Below are positions 25,123-36,078 of a stretch of 64,000 bases of DNA, piece by piece. Where the stretch lies: NCBI GenBank assembly GCA_021464525.1, contig JADRCO010000005.1:1-64000 (forward strand), read 5' to 3'. How positions within the stretch are numbered: position 1 is the first letter of the stretch; each line of letters opens with the position of its first letter. The position numbers and the translations under genes are program-made. Below the pieces are notes generated by a model. That model was not told where the DNA came from. It saw only the letters and a program-made list of their open reading frames with translations, and ran no database searches. The DNA comes from Rhizophagus sp. LPA8_4_AMF (Eukaryota; Glomeromycota; Glomeromycetes; Glomerales; Glomeraceae).

Positions 25123-28095
25123 CGGGTGAGTAATAAATAAAAAATAATGGAAAAAATAACTATTACATATTAATCAATTTCATATAGCAAATAAAAAATT
25201 TTGTAATATTAGTTAAGTAGTGTAAATCCAAAACATGCAAATTTAAATTGGGAAGTATAATAAGCTATAAAATTAAATACGTAAGATACAGTATATTAGA
25301 ATACGCCGTTATATTTAAAAGATAATCGATAGTTACCATCATGTTCCTCTGTTTAAAGTTTTTTAATTAATAATATGTAAAATCGTTATAGAAACTTCAA
25401 AAAGTTAACGCACGGCATTTCTTAGTTTAGATATATCTTGAAATGTATAAACTATTGCTAAAAGCCATCTCATTTCCGGTAAAAGAACGCGTCAAATTAA
25501 ATATTTTTCCACAAAATCATTTCTAGTTACTCAGTTCGGTCTTTTGTATCTTCCTAATATACAATAATTATATTCAGGAAAAATCTTGAAGCTTATACGA
25601 TAATTGTTAGTCAATTGGATCATATTATTATATTAAATACTTCTTTTCTTAATTGATTTCTTCGCTATTAAAGTAAAATAAATTCAAACAAAACAATGCA
25701 GCAAATCGATTTCAGAGAAAATAATTTTGAAATCAATTTTCTCAATAAGTTCGTGATATAATAATCAAAAAATAATTAAAATGCCAATATCAATTTATTA
25801 AAAAAAAGTTTATTGGCATATTATCATTTTAAATTTATTTTTTGCCTTTTCGCCTGCTTCACTATCATGCATGAAAAAGAATTAGTAAGTTAAAAAATAA
25901 TGATTAGATGGCATGAAAAAGATATATATATATATGGAAAACGAGAAATTTTCATAATAATAATTGGGCATTATTATAACGAAACAATAATAATTTATTG
26001 TCCGAAGCGTAGCTGAGGACTCTACAGTACACTCCAAATCATGCACGTCGTGTCTGTCCCGCCGCGTAATCGACCAATCAAATTTCAAGATCAGGTGTAA
26101 CATTTACCATTTAGACATAAACAAGTCTACCGCGTTTACTGTGTTGCTATTTTAAGAATTTATGTTAATTACGCGTTATAATTAAATAACGAAAGATTTA
26201 AATAAACTATACATAAATTAAACATGATTTAACTATAAATTTTAAACTATATACTGTAGTTTTGATGTTGCATTTCTTCTTTCGTGTGATACATTAACGC
26301 TTCGGACGCTCCAACGGTTCCCGTTACCTAGTTAATATTCATTTACAATATCGTATATAAAAAAACTAGAGATATGATCTCGGTTTTGAATCATATCAAA
26401 GGGAATACATATAATTTCCACATATGTTAAAAGAACAACAAAAGCTAATGCGTCATCCCTTCTTCTAACATAACATATGACAAATACACAAACAATTTAA
26501 TCATTTAATAGTTAATAAAAAGACAACTATAATATCCAACACATACAAGCCTAATATCCAAACTCATCAATCAACTTCGATTATGATATACTAAACCAAA
26601 ATAACAAAATGGATATACTTATAAAGGAGATGTTAATCTTAAATCACAATGAATCGCAAAGCAATCATCCAACAAATCAACAAATAAACACACAAAATAT
26701 ATTTAACACATAACAAAAAAAAAGAATTAAAAACAAATACAATCTCCAAAAAAGTAGATATTGTAATCAACAAACTTGGGCAGGTTTTTGCAGTTTTTAC
26801 TACAGATTATTTAATAGGATTTGGCTAAAAATCAAATGCCCCTACTGGTAAAAATCAAATATTAAGCTAACTTTAAAAGATACTTGGCTGGGTTTTTTTT
26901 ACTAATACTTTAAAATTAATTTATAAATCTAGCGCATTCACGACATGTTACTTTATTTGAATATAACATCATCATTTGAAAATTATATTTATTTTTATTT
27001 GACACCAATGAGATGGATGATGTCTTGAAAAAATCCTCACGGTAGTATCACTTAATTTATTCGCATAACATTTTTGTGCTATGATCAGAAAAATATATCT
27101 AGTTTATTTCATTCGCAAAAAAATTTTTAAACCAGTTTTTAACACAAATTGGATTATAATTTAAAACGTTACTTAGTAGCCAGTAGATTATTAGGATATT
27201 GTTACCATTAAAGTTCAAAAAACTATTTTCGTTGCATGTGTTGACACACTAATTACAAGTTCTTTAATTTATGCAACTTAAAGCGAATCAAGATCCCTTG
27301 TGCGAAAAAACTTAAAATTTACTGCGTAAAATAAGAAAATGAGGAGAACCATAAATTTATTTATGCATTGTAGAAATGTAATTGTGTTTATGGCTAACTA
27401 CATTATGATAAAATTTTTAAAAGAAAAATATACAATATATGTAGTCATAATCAGTAAATTTTTTTATAATCAGTTCTGCTTTAAAGAATTTTTAAATAAC
27501 TAGTGCTTTTTTTTTGTTAAATCGTTTTATTAACCAATTTATAATTTTTTTTTTTTTTTTTTTTTTGAGAAATGTGTATTGTCTTCTTGTGTAATAGCAC
27601 TTTTCAAAAAAATACATTAAAATTTTCCTTTAAAATAAATTCTATACTAATGTATCATGTACTGCTCTAGAAGTTTATTTTTAAAGTTGGAATTGCTAGT
27701 TTTAACTATAGTATATAAAAACTAATTTATCGTCTTTGCCGATCATTTCCAAGTTGGTTTTAACGAAAAAAAAGTGATATTAAAACTACTGTACCTTTTC
27801 CACTCTAAATAAACTTGCAAAGTAGTAAATAAACGACTTTTAGATGTTTATATATTATGTATTAAGAAAATTTTGTGTTTTGTGATTTTTTGCTGCGCAA
27901 CAATGAGGATTGATGATGATTTGGCACGTGCAAAATTTGTGAATTTGTGCAATGCTTGTACTTGTGATCACCGCTTTGCACAATGCATTTTGCATAAATA
28001 TTATTACCCATACTAATAAAGGCGTTTAATAATAATAATAATAAAAGAAAAAAAGATATTTACTTTATCTTACCAGTTGGAAAATTTTGATAGTA

Positions 28096-31000
28096 ATGGC
28101 TCACAGTAATGACAAAGGTAAAATCATATATATATAGCATGAACATTTAATACAATTAGAATTCTAAAATTTTTTAACAAATTTGCAATAATAAAACTAG
28201 TTCCCAGTAGTATTGAAGAATTTGAAGGAAGTAGCTCTGAAGAATTCGAAGGAAGTGTCTCTGAAGATTTTGAAGGAAGTGGCTCTGAAGAATACGAAGG
28301 AAGTGGCTCTGAAGAATTTGAAGAAAGTAGTACCGAGGAATCTAAAGGTATCTGAAATATTAAATTGTTATTTGTAAATAATTTAATACTATCTATAATT
28401 ATACCCTATGTAATATAAATCTATAATTTAAACTAATTATATTACATAAAATTATATAAATAATTTAGCTCGTAAGTTAATAGGTTTTCTTATAATTGAA
28501 TAATAATGGAATTACTTATTATTTTTGTTATATTCCATGTAACTAAATAATTCATTTAATGATTAATAATACTATAGTTAGTAAGTTATTAGTTATTTAA
28601 ATCTTTAGTTCTTTACTTCATAATATTCAGATAACTAAATTCTTTTTAAATAACTATCTAATGATTAATTATATTACAGATGGTATGTTACAATGTTGTA
28701 AAATTATATTTATTTGTTTAATATTTTATATAACTCAAACTAATTATATTTATTTTTTAAATAATTAGATTGTGAGTATTATGTTTTAATTTACAGTATA
28801 TACTTTAGTATTATATTTATATCTAACTAATTAATATTAATAATGCTACAGGGTGTAAGTTATATGTTATCTATATTTCCATTATTTATATAATTTAAAA
28901 CTAATTAAACTTTATTTACAAATTATTTGGTAATTTCTTTTAGTTGGTAAGTTATAAATTATTTATTTAATTCCATATTATATAATATTTACATAATTTA
29001 AACTAACTAAATTATTCATTTAATAAATTATTTAATAAAATAGGAGGTAAGTTATTTATTTAGTTCTATTATTAACATATTTGTATTTGCATAACTAATT
29101 AAATTCTTTATTAAAATAATAGGGAGTAAGTTATTTATCTACATATTTATATAATGTTTACATATAATTTATACTAATTAAATTCTTTAATTTAATAATA
29201 TAGAGAGTAAGTTATTTATTTAATTCTATTATTATATATTTATATTTATATATAATTTAAACTAACTAAATTTTTTATTTAAAAAATTATTTAATACTAT
29301 AGTTTGTAAGTTATTTATTTAATTTTATTAGTATATATTTATATTACATTTAATTTAAACTAATTAAATTTTGTATTCAAAATTATCCAATAATATAGCT
29401 TGTAAGTTATTTATATTAACTTTGTTATTATCTATTACATAATTTAAATTAATTAACTGAATTTTTAAAAATTATTTAATAATGTAGCTTGTAAGTTTAA
29501 TTATATTAACTTTATTATTATCTATTACATATAATTTAAACTTGCTAAATTCTTTGTTTAAAAAATTGTTTGGTGATTTCTTTAGATTGTAGGTTATTAC
29601 TTAATTCTATTATTATATATTTATAATATAATAACTAAATTCTTCGTTTAAAAAATTATTTTGTAATTTCTTTTAGTTGGTAAGTTATAAGTTATTTATT
29701 TAACTCGTATATTACTATTTGTATAAATTTATAAAATAATTTAAACTAACTAAATTCTTTATATAAAAAATTATTTAAAAATAGGGGGTAAGTTATTTAT
29801 TAATTCTATTATTATATATTTATATAACATTCACATACAATTTATACTAATTAATTCCTTATTTAAAAAATTATTTGGTAATTGTTTTAGTCGGTAAGTC
29901 ATAATTATTTATTTAATGTTATTATTGCATATTATATAGTATTTATATATAATTTAAATTAACTAAATTCCCTATTTATAAATCATTTAATAATATAATA
30001 GATTGTAAGTTATTTATTAAATTCTATTATTACATATTTATATAATAATATTTACAATAAATTAATTAACTAAATTCTTTATTTAATGAATTATTTATTA
30101 ATACAGCTTGTAAGTTATTTATTTAATTCTATTATTACATGTATATAATATTTGCATAATTCAATCTAACTAAATTATTTATTTATAATAATATAGCTTG
30201 TAAGTTATATATTTATTACATATTTATATAATATTTACATATAATTTAAACTAACTAATTTCTTCATTATAAATTATTTGGCAATTATTTTAGATTGTAA
30301 GTTATTTATTTAGGTATTGCTAAATATCATTGGTGGTGATTGTCACCAGTAGTGAAATTATGATGTAATTCCGGCCAGTGTTTTATTTTTTAATTCTGGT
30401 CAAAGTACATCATAATGCTGGTATGGTAACCATCACCACTAGTGAACTTTAGAAATTTCATTTATTTAATTCTATATATTTACATATAATTTATACTAAT
30501 TTTAAAATTCTTTATTTAAAAAATTATTTAATAATATAGGGGGTAAATTATTTAAATTCTATTATTATATATTTGTATAATATTTATAAATAATTTAAAC
30601 TAATTAAATTCTTTATTTGAAAAATTATTTGATAATTTATTTTAGATTGTAAGTTATTATTAAATCCTATTATTGTAATTTACATATAATTTAAACTAAC
30701 TAAATGTTTTATTTAAAATTATTTAATAATATAGCTTGTAAGTCATTTATATAATTCTATTATTATATATTTTTATAATATTTGCATCTAATTTAAACTA
30801 ACTAACCCTTTATTTAATAATAATATAGATCGTAAGTTATTTATTCATTATAATTTATATTTAATTTAAATTAACTAAATTTTTTAACTATAAATTATCT
30901 AATAATATAGGAGGTAAGTTACCTATTTAATTCATGATATTTACATATAATTTAAACTAACTAAATTCTCTATTTAAAATTTATTTGATAATTTACTTAG

Positions 31001-33891
31001 ATTGTAAGTTATTTATTTAATTCTGTAATTATATTGTATATTATATAATAATTATATAATATGAACTAATTAAATTTTTTATTTAATAATATAGGGGGTA
31101 AGTTATTTATTTTAATTCTATTGTTACATATTTACATAATAGTGTTTGCATATAATTTAAACTATTATTCTTTTATTTAAAATATTTAATAATATAGGAA
31201 GTAAGTTATTTATTTAAATCTATTATTACATATTTACATACTATTTGCATAATATTTACATATAATTTAAACTAATTAAATTCTTTATTTAAAAATTATT
31301 TGGTAATTTCCATTAGATAGTAAGTTATAAATTATTTTTTAATTCTATTGCATAATATTTAAACTAATTAAATTCTTTATTTAAAAAATTGTTGGTAATT
31401 TCTATTAGATAGTAAGTTATAAGTTATTTATTTAATTTTATTATTATATACAGTATTTATATAATATTTATATACAATTTATACTAATTATATTCTTTAT
31501 TCAAAAAATTACCTAATAATAGGAAGTAAGTTATTTACTTAATTTTATTATTACATAATATATAATATTTACATATAATTTAAACTAATTAAATTTTCAT
31601 TTAAAAAAATTTAATAACATAGAAAGTAAGTTATTTATTTAATTCTATTATTACATATTTACATACATATTTTTATAATGTTTACATATAATTTGAACTA
31701 ATTAAATTCTTTATTTAAAAAAATTACTTTTAAAATAGAGGGTAAGTTATTTATTTAATTATATTACATGCATACTAGTATTTACATATAATTTAAACTA
31801 ATTAAATTCTTTATTCCAAAATTGTTTTTAGATTGTAAGTTATTTATTTAATTTTATTATTATTTATTACATATTTATATTATATTTACATATAATTTAA
31901 ACTAACTAAATTCTTTATTTTAAAATTGGTAATTTCTTTCAGCTGGTAAATTATAAGTTATTTATTTAACTCTATCATTACTACACATTTATAATATGCT
32001 TATATATAATTTAAACTAACTTATTTCTTCATATAAAAAATTATTTAAAAATAGGAGGTAAGTTATAAGAATTATTAGTTTGTTATTTAATTCTATTATT
32101 ATTACATATTTATATAATATTTAAAATTCTTATTTTTTTATTTTAAAAAAAATATAGCTTGTAAGTTATTTATTTAATTCTATAATATATTTATAATGTT
32201 TACATTTAATTTAAATTCTTAATATTTAAAAATCATCAATAATATAGCATGTAAGTTATTATTTATTTCAATTATTATATATTTATATAATATTTACAGT
32301 CAGACCTTTATGTAATGATACTGTTGTTTTGGTATTTGTTAACTGAATTCTTTTATTTAAAAAATATCTTTAACTTTAGTTGGTAAGTTGTGAATTAGAG
32401 ATTATTATATATTTTACAAAAACTAAGACTTATATTATATTAAATTTCTATTTAAATTTAGAGTAAGTGTTAATTTTAATATAAATTGTGATATAAATTT
32501 AATATTAACTTTAATATCAATTCTAATTATTTAAATTTATAGATTTGGAAAAAGTGGAAATGCAATTATAGATGAGTTTATCTTTGAAAAAAAATTAAAA
32601 TGGATTCCTTATAATAAATTTAAGAATGTTAAAACTATTTATGAAGGAGGATTTGGCACTATATGCAAAGCTATTTGGTTAAATAATAATAGAGATAAAG
32701 AAGTAATTCTTAAATTTCACAAAGATTTAAATGAAAATTTGAGCGAATTTTTAAATGAAGTATGATAGTATATTATTTTATTTTTTTTTTTATTTTAAAT
32801 TGTAATTTATTTTGCTAATTATTATTATTTTATAGTGGAAAGATCATGAAAGCTGTTTAAATTCATACAACATTATTAATTTTTATGGGTTTACAAAAGT
32901 TCCAGAAACTTTAAAATACTCTGTAGTAATGGATTATGCAAACAAAGGTAATTTAAGAGAAAATTTAACAAAAATAATGAATAATACTTGGAACCAAAAA
33001 TTATGTATGTTGCATAAAATTATTTCTGGACTTAATACTATGCATAAACAAAATCTTATTCATTGTGATTTTCATGATGGTAATATTTTATATCACAAAG
33101 ATGAAGATGTAGTGGATAATATTTATATTAGTGATTTAGGATTATGTCAGTCTGTAAAGTCATTTTTGAAAAAAAATGATATTTATGGTGTTATACCATT
33201 TGTGGCACCTGAAGTTTTAAGAGGCAATTCTTATACTCCAGCTAGTGATATATATAGTTTTTCTATGATTATGTGGGAATTTACATCTGGTGTACCACCA
33301 TTTAATGATACAGCACATGATATTCAACTTAGTTTAAGTATTTGTAAAGGTGAACGTCCCAAAATTATTGAAAATACTCCACAATGTTATATAGATTTGA
33401 TGAAAAAGTGTTGGAATGAGGACCCATTAAAAAGGCCATCTTCTGAAGAAGTTTTGGATATTATTGAAAAATGGATTTTTCTTCCTTATGGAAAGAAAAT
33501 TAAAGAAATTAATGAAGAATTAAAAAACAATATTATGAAATTTATAAATGCACCAATTGGGCAGCATAACAATCTTGCTGCTAAATCTCATCCAAAATCA
33601 TATTATACAAGTCGTTTACTTGACATTACTAGTAAAAAATTGAATGATATGCTTAAAAGTGAAATACTAGAAAGTGAAATGCTAGTAACTGAAGATTTAA
33701 ATGATTGGGTAATTAGAGATATGAAGTCATTAGGTATATATGTACTATAATATATAAAAATTAATCTTGCAAATTATTTATGTGAAATTAATTAATTATT
33801 TATTTATTTAGATGTAAATACTAGTAAAAAGCTGAATGAAATTGAAAGTGAAGATCCACAAGATAGTGTAAAAGCAAATGATAATAAGTGA
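28096..33891 (+). CDS. Protein kinase with acidic N-terminal repeats and a 4-kb array of 3-nt microexons
   Basis: Exons read here: 28096-28117, 28201-28347, then 39 microexons of 3 nt, a doubtful 1-nt exon at 32462, then 32543-32759, 32836-33733 and 33812-33891. With all included the total is 1482 nt, a whole frame of 493 residues. Exon 2 encodes five repeats of the type SEEFEGSG, acidic and rich in likely phospho-Ser. The kinase domain has YEGGFGTICKA, the lysine in VILKFH, HCDFHDGN (Arg of HRD replaced by Cys), SDLGL in place of DFG, VAPEVL and DIYSFSMIMWE. It is probably active but not of the RD class. The final exon gives a short acidic tail. The phase is 1 at every array junction. The 1-nt exon is needed only to bring the kinase exon into frame, and a 7-nt reading (32462-32468) would serve too. 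A start within the kinase exons is an alternative. Confidence 0.8.
28348..32542 (+). repeat. Tandem intron array with 39 three-nucleotide microexons
   Basis: Thirty-nine times AG is followed by exactly three bases and then a donor (mostly GTAAGT; also GTATGT, GTGAGT, GTAGGT, GTAAAT). Microexon first bases: 28469, 28578, 28680, 28769, 28852, 28944, 29044, 29123, 29204, 29303, 29399, 29488, 29586, 29677, 29785, 29891, 30002, 30107, 30197, 30294, 30540, 30646, 30735, 30829, 30911, 31001, 31095, 31198, 31317, 31409, 31523, 31623, 31739, 31832, 31943, 32055, 32158, 32248, 32380. Introns are mostly 76-129 nt; one is 243 nt because of an inserted element. Most carry TTTAAACTAACTAA or a similar CTAAY word 30-50 nt before the AG. 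Triplets vary: ATT seven times, CTT six, TTG, GAG and GGG three each, GAA and ATA twice, thirteen others once. In phase 1 no stop arises. Confidence 0.85.
30317..30435. mobile_element. MITE-like inverted-repeat element inside intron 21 of the array
   Basis: An arm from about 30327 (ATTGGTGGTGATTGTCACCA, then ATTATGATGT) pairs imperfectly with the sequence ending near 30440 (ACATCATAATGCTGGT, then CCATCACC). The central part reads ATTCCGGCCAG and AATTCTGG, as in the small inverted repeat at 16428. It lengthens this intron to 243 nt while leaving donor, acceptor and both flanking microexons in place. Target-site duplication is unclear. Confidence 0.65.
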
Positions 33892-34040
33892 AGATTTGAA
33901 TGATTATATAGTTAAATATCTAGGGTAATTAGGTATGTACAGTACTATGACATAAAAAAAATAAATCTTGCAAATTATTTATGTGATATTAATTTTTTTA
34001 TTTAATTAATTAGATATTAAAACTGATGAAAATTAACTTT
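33697..34040 (+). repeat. Duplicated exon-intron-exon unit at the 3' end of the kinase gene
   Basis: The block at about 33697-33840 (end of the kinase exon, intron, start of the last exon) recurs in decayed form at about 33895-34035. The intron word AATCTTGCAAATTATTTATG occurs in both. The second copy has lost its reading frame. It shows that exon-intron units of this gene duplicate in tandem at the 3' end as well as in the array. Confidence 0.7.
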
Positions 34041-34934
34041 GAAATAGATTTATACATTCAACAGAATTGTTCTTTATTTTATTCTTTTTATATTTATTTA
34101 AACATTAAGGCTAGAATAGTAAACATTTTAAAGTTTCTTAGTTTGTAATTTAAATAATTCCTTTTTTTATATTTTATCCAAATATTAAATATATGTTATT
34201 CTTCTTAGAATTATTTAAACACGAAGACTAGAGTAGTAAAATGTTTACAAATTTCTTAGTTTGTAATTTAAATATTTCTTTTTTTTTAGTCATTAAATAA
34301 ATATTTTTATTGGGTTTTGTTTAAATGGCATTGAGAACCTGTCAAAATACTTTTTTTTTGAATTATGTAAATTGCAAATTATCAAATCTTTAAGATTAGT
34401 AAAAATTTTTAATAAGTAATATATCAGCAGATATGTCTACTTTGTGTTAAAGAGTAAAAAATTAAAAGATTCTAAAATGCATATATATTTATAGTATGTG
34501 TTTGAGACTCCAAAAATATTTTAAAGTGACTTTATAATTGATAAGTTGTATAGTAAATATATTAATATAATATTTAATAAGAATGGACCTCTTATATATT
34601 TAAGCTGATATGAATAAATATATTTAATTTTGACATAAAAAATCTGGAAGTTATAGTTTAAGATATATAATATATCCTTAAAGAAGTTATTAGATAATGG
34701 CATAACAATCTTTACCAAATTTTATCAAACTTTTCTATGACTTGTGTAGTTTTACCAACATATTAATAAGGCAAGTAGATAAATAAATTACATCACAATA
34801 TCAGAAATACTATTACAATGGCTTTACTTCTTTTGGTATGAAATAAACCATCCCAATTTGATACACATTTTATTTAAATATATCTAGTTTTAATACAGGA
34901 TTAAAAATGTTTCTTTGTTTATCAGATATGAATG

Positions 34935-35010
34935 TCCTTTAACATCTTTTAACTTCCTTTAATACTCTTTAACATTCTTTAAAGTTCTTTAATGTCCTTT
35001 AATATCCTTT
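34935..35010. repeat. Tandem repeat of an 11-bp CTTTAAYATTC unit
   Basis: About seven imperfect units of the type CTTTAACATTC or CTTTAATGTCC follow one another. Non-coding simple repeat. Confidence 0.75.
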
Positions 35011-35119
35011 CTTTTTCTTTTTAGACTCTTAGAGGTACAGTACATTAAGCCGTTTTTATTATATTTGTTCTTTTTATTTGCTATTGTTAATTAATAGGTT
35101 TGTGATTTTATCTTTAGGC

Positions 35120-36078
35120 CACACAAATTCAATTTTCGGTTCACGTAACATTTGAAATTTAAAATTGACCCGGGGACCCGGGGTTTATTGCTATTGATAA
35201 AAAAAGTTTATATATAAAATCGTGACATCTGATTGATTGACTTTTAAAGGTAAAGAATTTATTTCGCTCCAGAAGTTCTCATCCATGTGATAAACTTATC
35301 TGCCAATAAAATTACGTCTTGATCACGTGATAAACCGTTTATATAAAAACTTTTTTTATTGAAATTTGAAAGTGACCCAGTGTAGGGACTGGATTTACAT
35401 AGTGTGCAGCATTATTTAGAAGGATCGGCACTATAATTAAATTAGGTGTTTACTTTTTAGAATGTATTTTAACATGTGAAACCTCCGTAATGAGGCTAAA
35501 CTATTCTTGAGAGTAATCTATTTGCTCACTTCTATTTTATTTCGTAAGTTTATTTTTAGGAACAAATGATCCAAAACTATTCTTGCATAGCCACTTTGGG
35601 AAAACTGGTTTTATTATAATTTATTACTTTTGAAGAACTTTCTTTTATTAAGAATTTTGAAGAGTTTTAGAAAATTCTTTTATTATGGAATTGAGGCTTA
35701 GCATTATAGAATATTCTTTTATTATGAGAATGAAGAATATTCTTTTGATTCATTTGTGGCTTATGAGATTTCTGGACAAGAATTAATCTTTATTATTCTT
35801 TTGGGATTCTCTTATTTGGGGCTTAGCTGCTGATCTTGATATTTAAGGAACAGATTTTCGCCTTTGGGATTTTTGGACTTTTTAGGACTTAGAAAATAAT
35901 TTGGGAAAAAATTGTTTATTAATCTGTTTAGTTCAAACTCGTATTTTATTAATAAATTTGATTTGTTAGCAAATGTAATCGACCCTTGTGGCACAGTCTT
36001 TATGACTGACAGGCAACACTGTGGGGGTCCGACCTTACACCAGCTGGGTGAAGTGAACCGAAAAATCGAATTTGTGTG
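35120..36078. repeat. 959-bp segment bounded by 25-26-bp inverted repeats
   Basis: 35120-35144 matches the reverse complement of 36053-36078 with one mismatch and one indel (both start CACACAAATTC and end CGGTTCAC). The interior has no coding frame. It holds repeated AGAATATTCTTTTATTATG words (35690-35745) and a GC-richer patch at 35970-36050. The whole could be a non-autonomous DNA element. No target-site duplication was recognised. Confidence 0.6.

Larger units (their letters stand above)
23950..28095. other. Long intergenic region with small repeats
   Basis: No gene seen over about 4 kb. It holds the inverted repeat at 24439-24504, T-rich and A-rich runs at 24550-24900, the ATCCGGATA cluster at about 25068-25122, and an 11-bp inverted pair GTCCGAAGCGT (26000/26293). 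A T- and G-poor stretch spans 26440-26760. A TAA-repeat tail at about 28028-28045 follows a less AT-rich segment (27885-28020) and may be the 3' end of a SINE or LINE. Confidence 0.5.

Noticed and set aside
25882-26103. Short minus-strand open frame near a GTCCGAAGCGT inverted pair
   Set aside because: Composition is not protein-like, and the 11-bp inverted pair alone is too weak to call an element.
28348-32542. Regular array resembling a CRISPR or a plain AT-rich satellite
   Set aside because: The genome is fungal, the conserved parts are donor and acceptor splice signals, and the variable part is only 3 nt. Neither CRISPR spacing nor a simple satellite explains AG-NNN-GT at every unit.
35960-36060. 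Possible tRNA-derived SINE on the minus strand
   Set aside because: A GGTCGATTAC word vaguely resembles a B box, but the A box, spacing and tail are not convincing.
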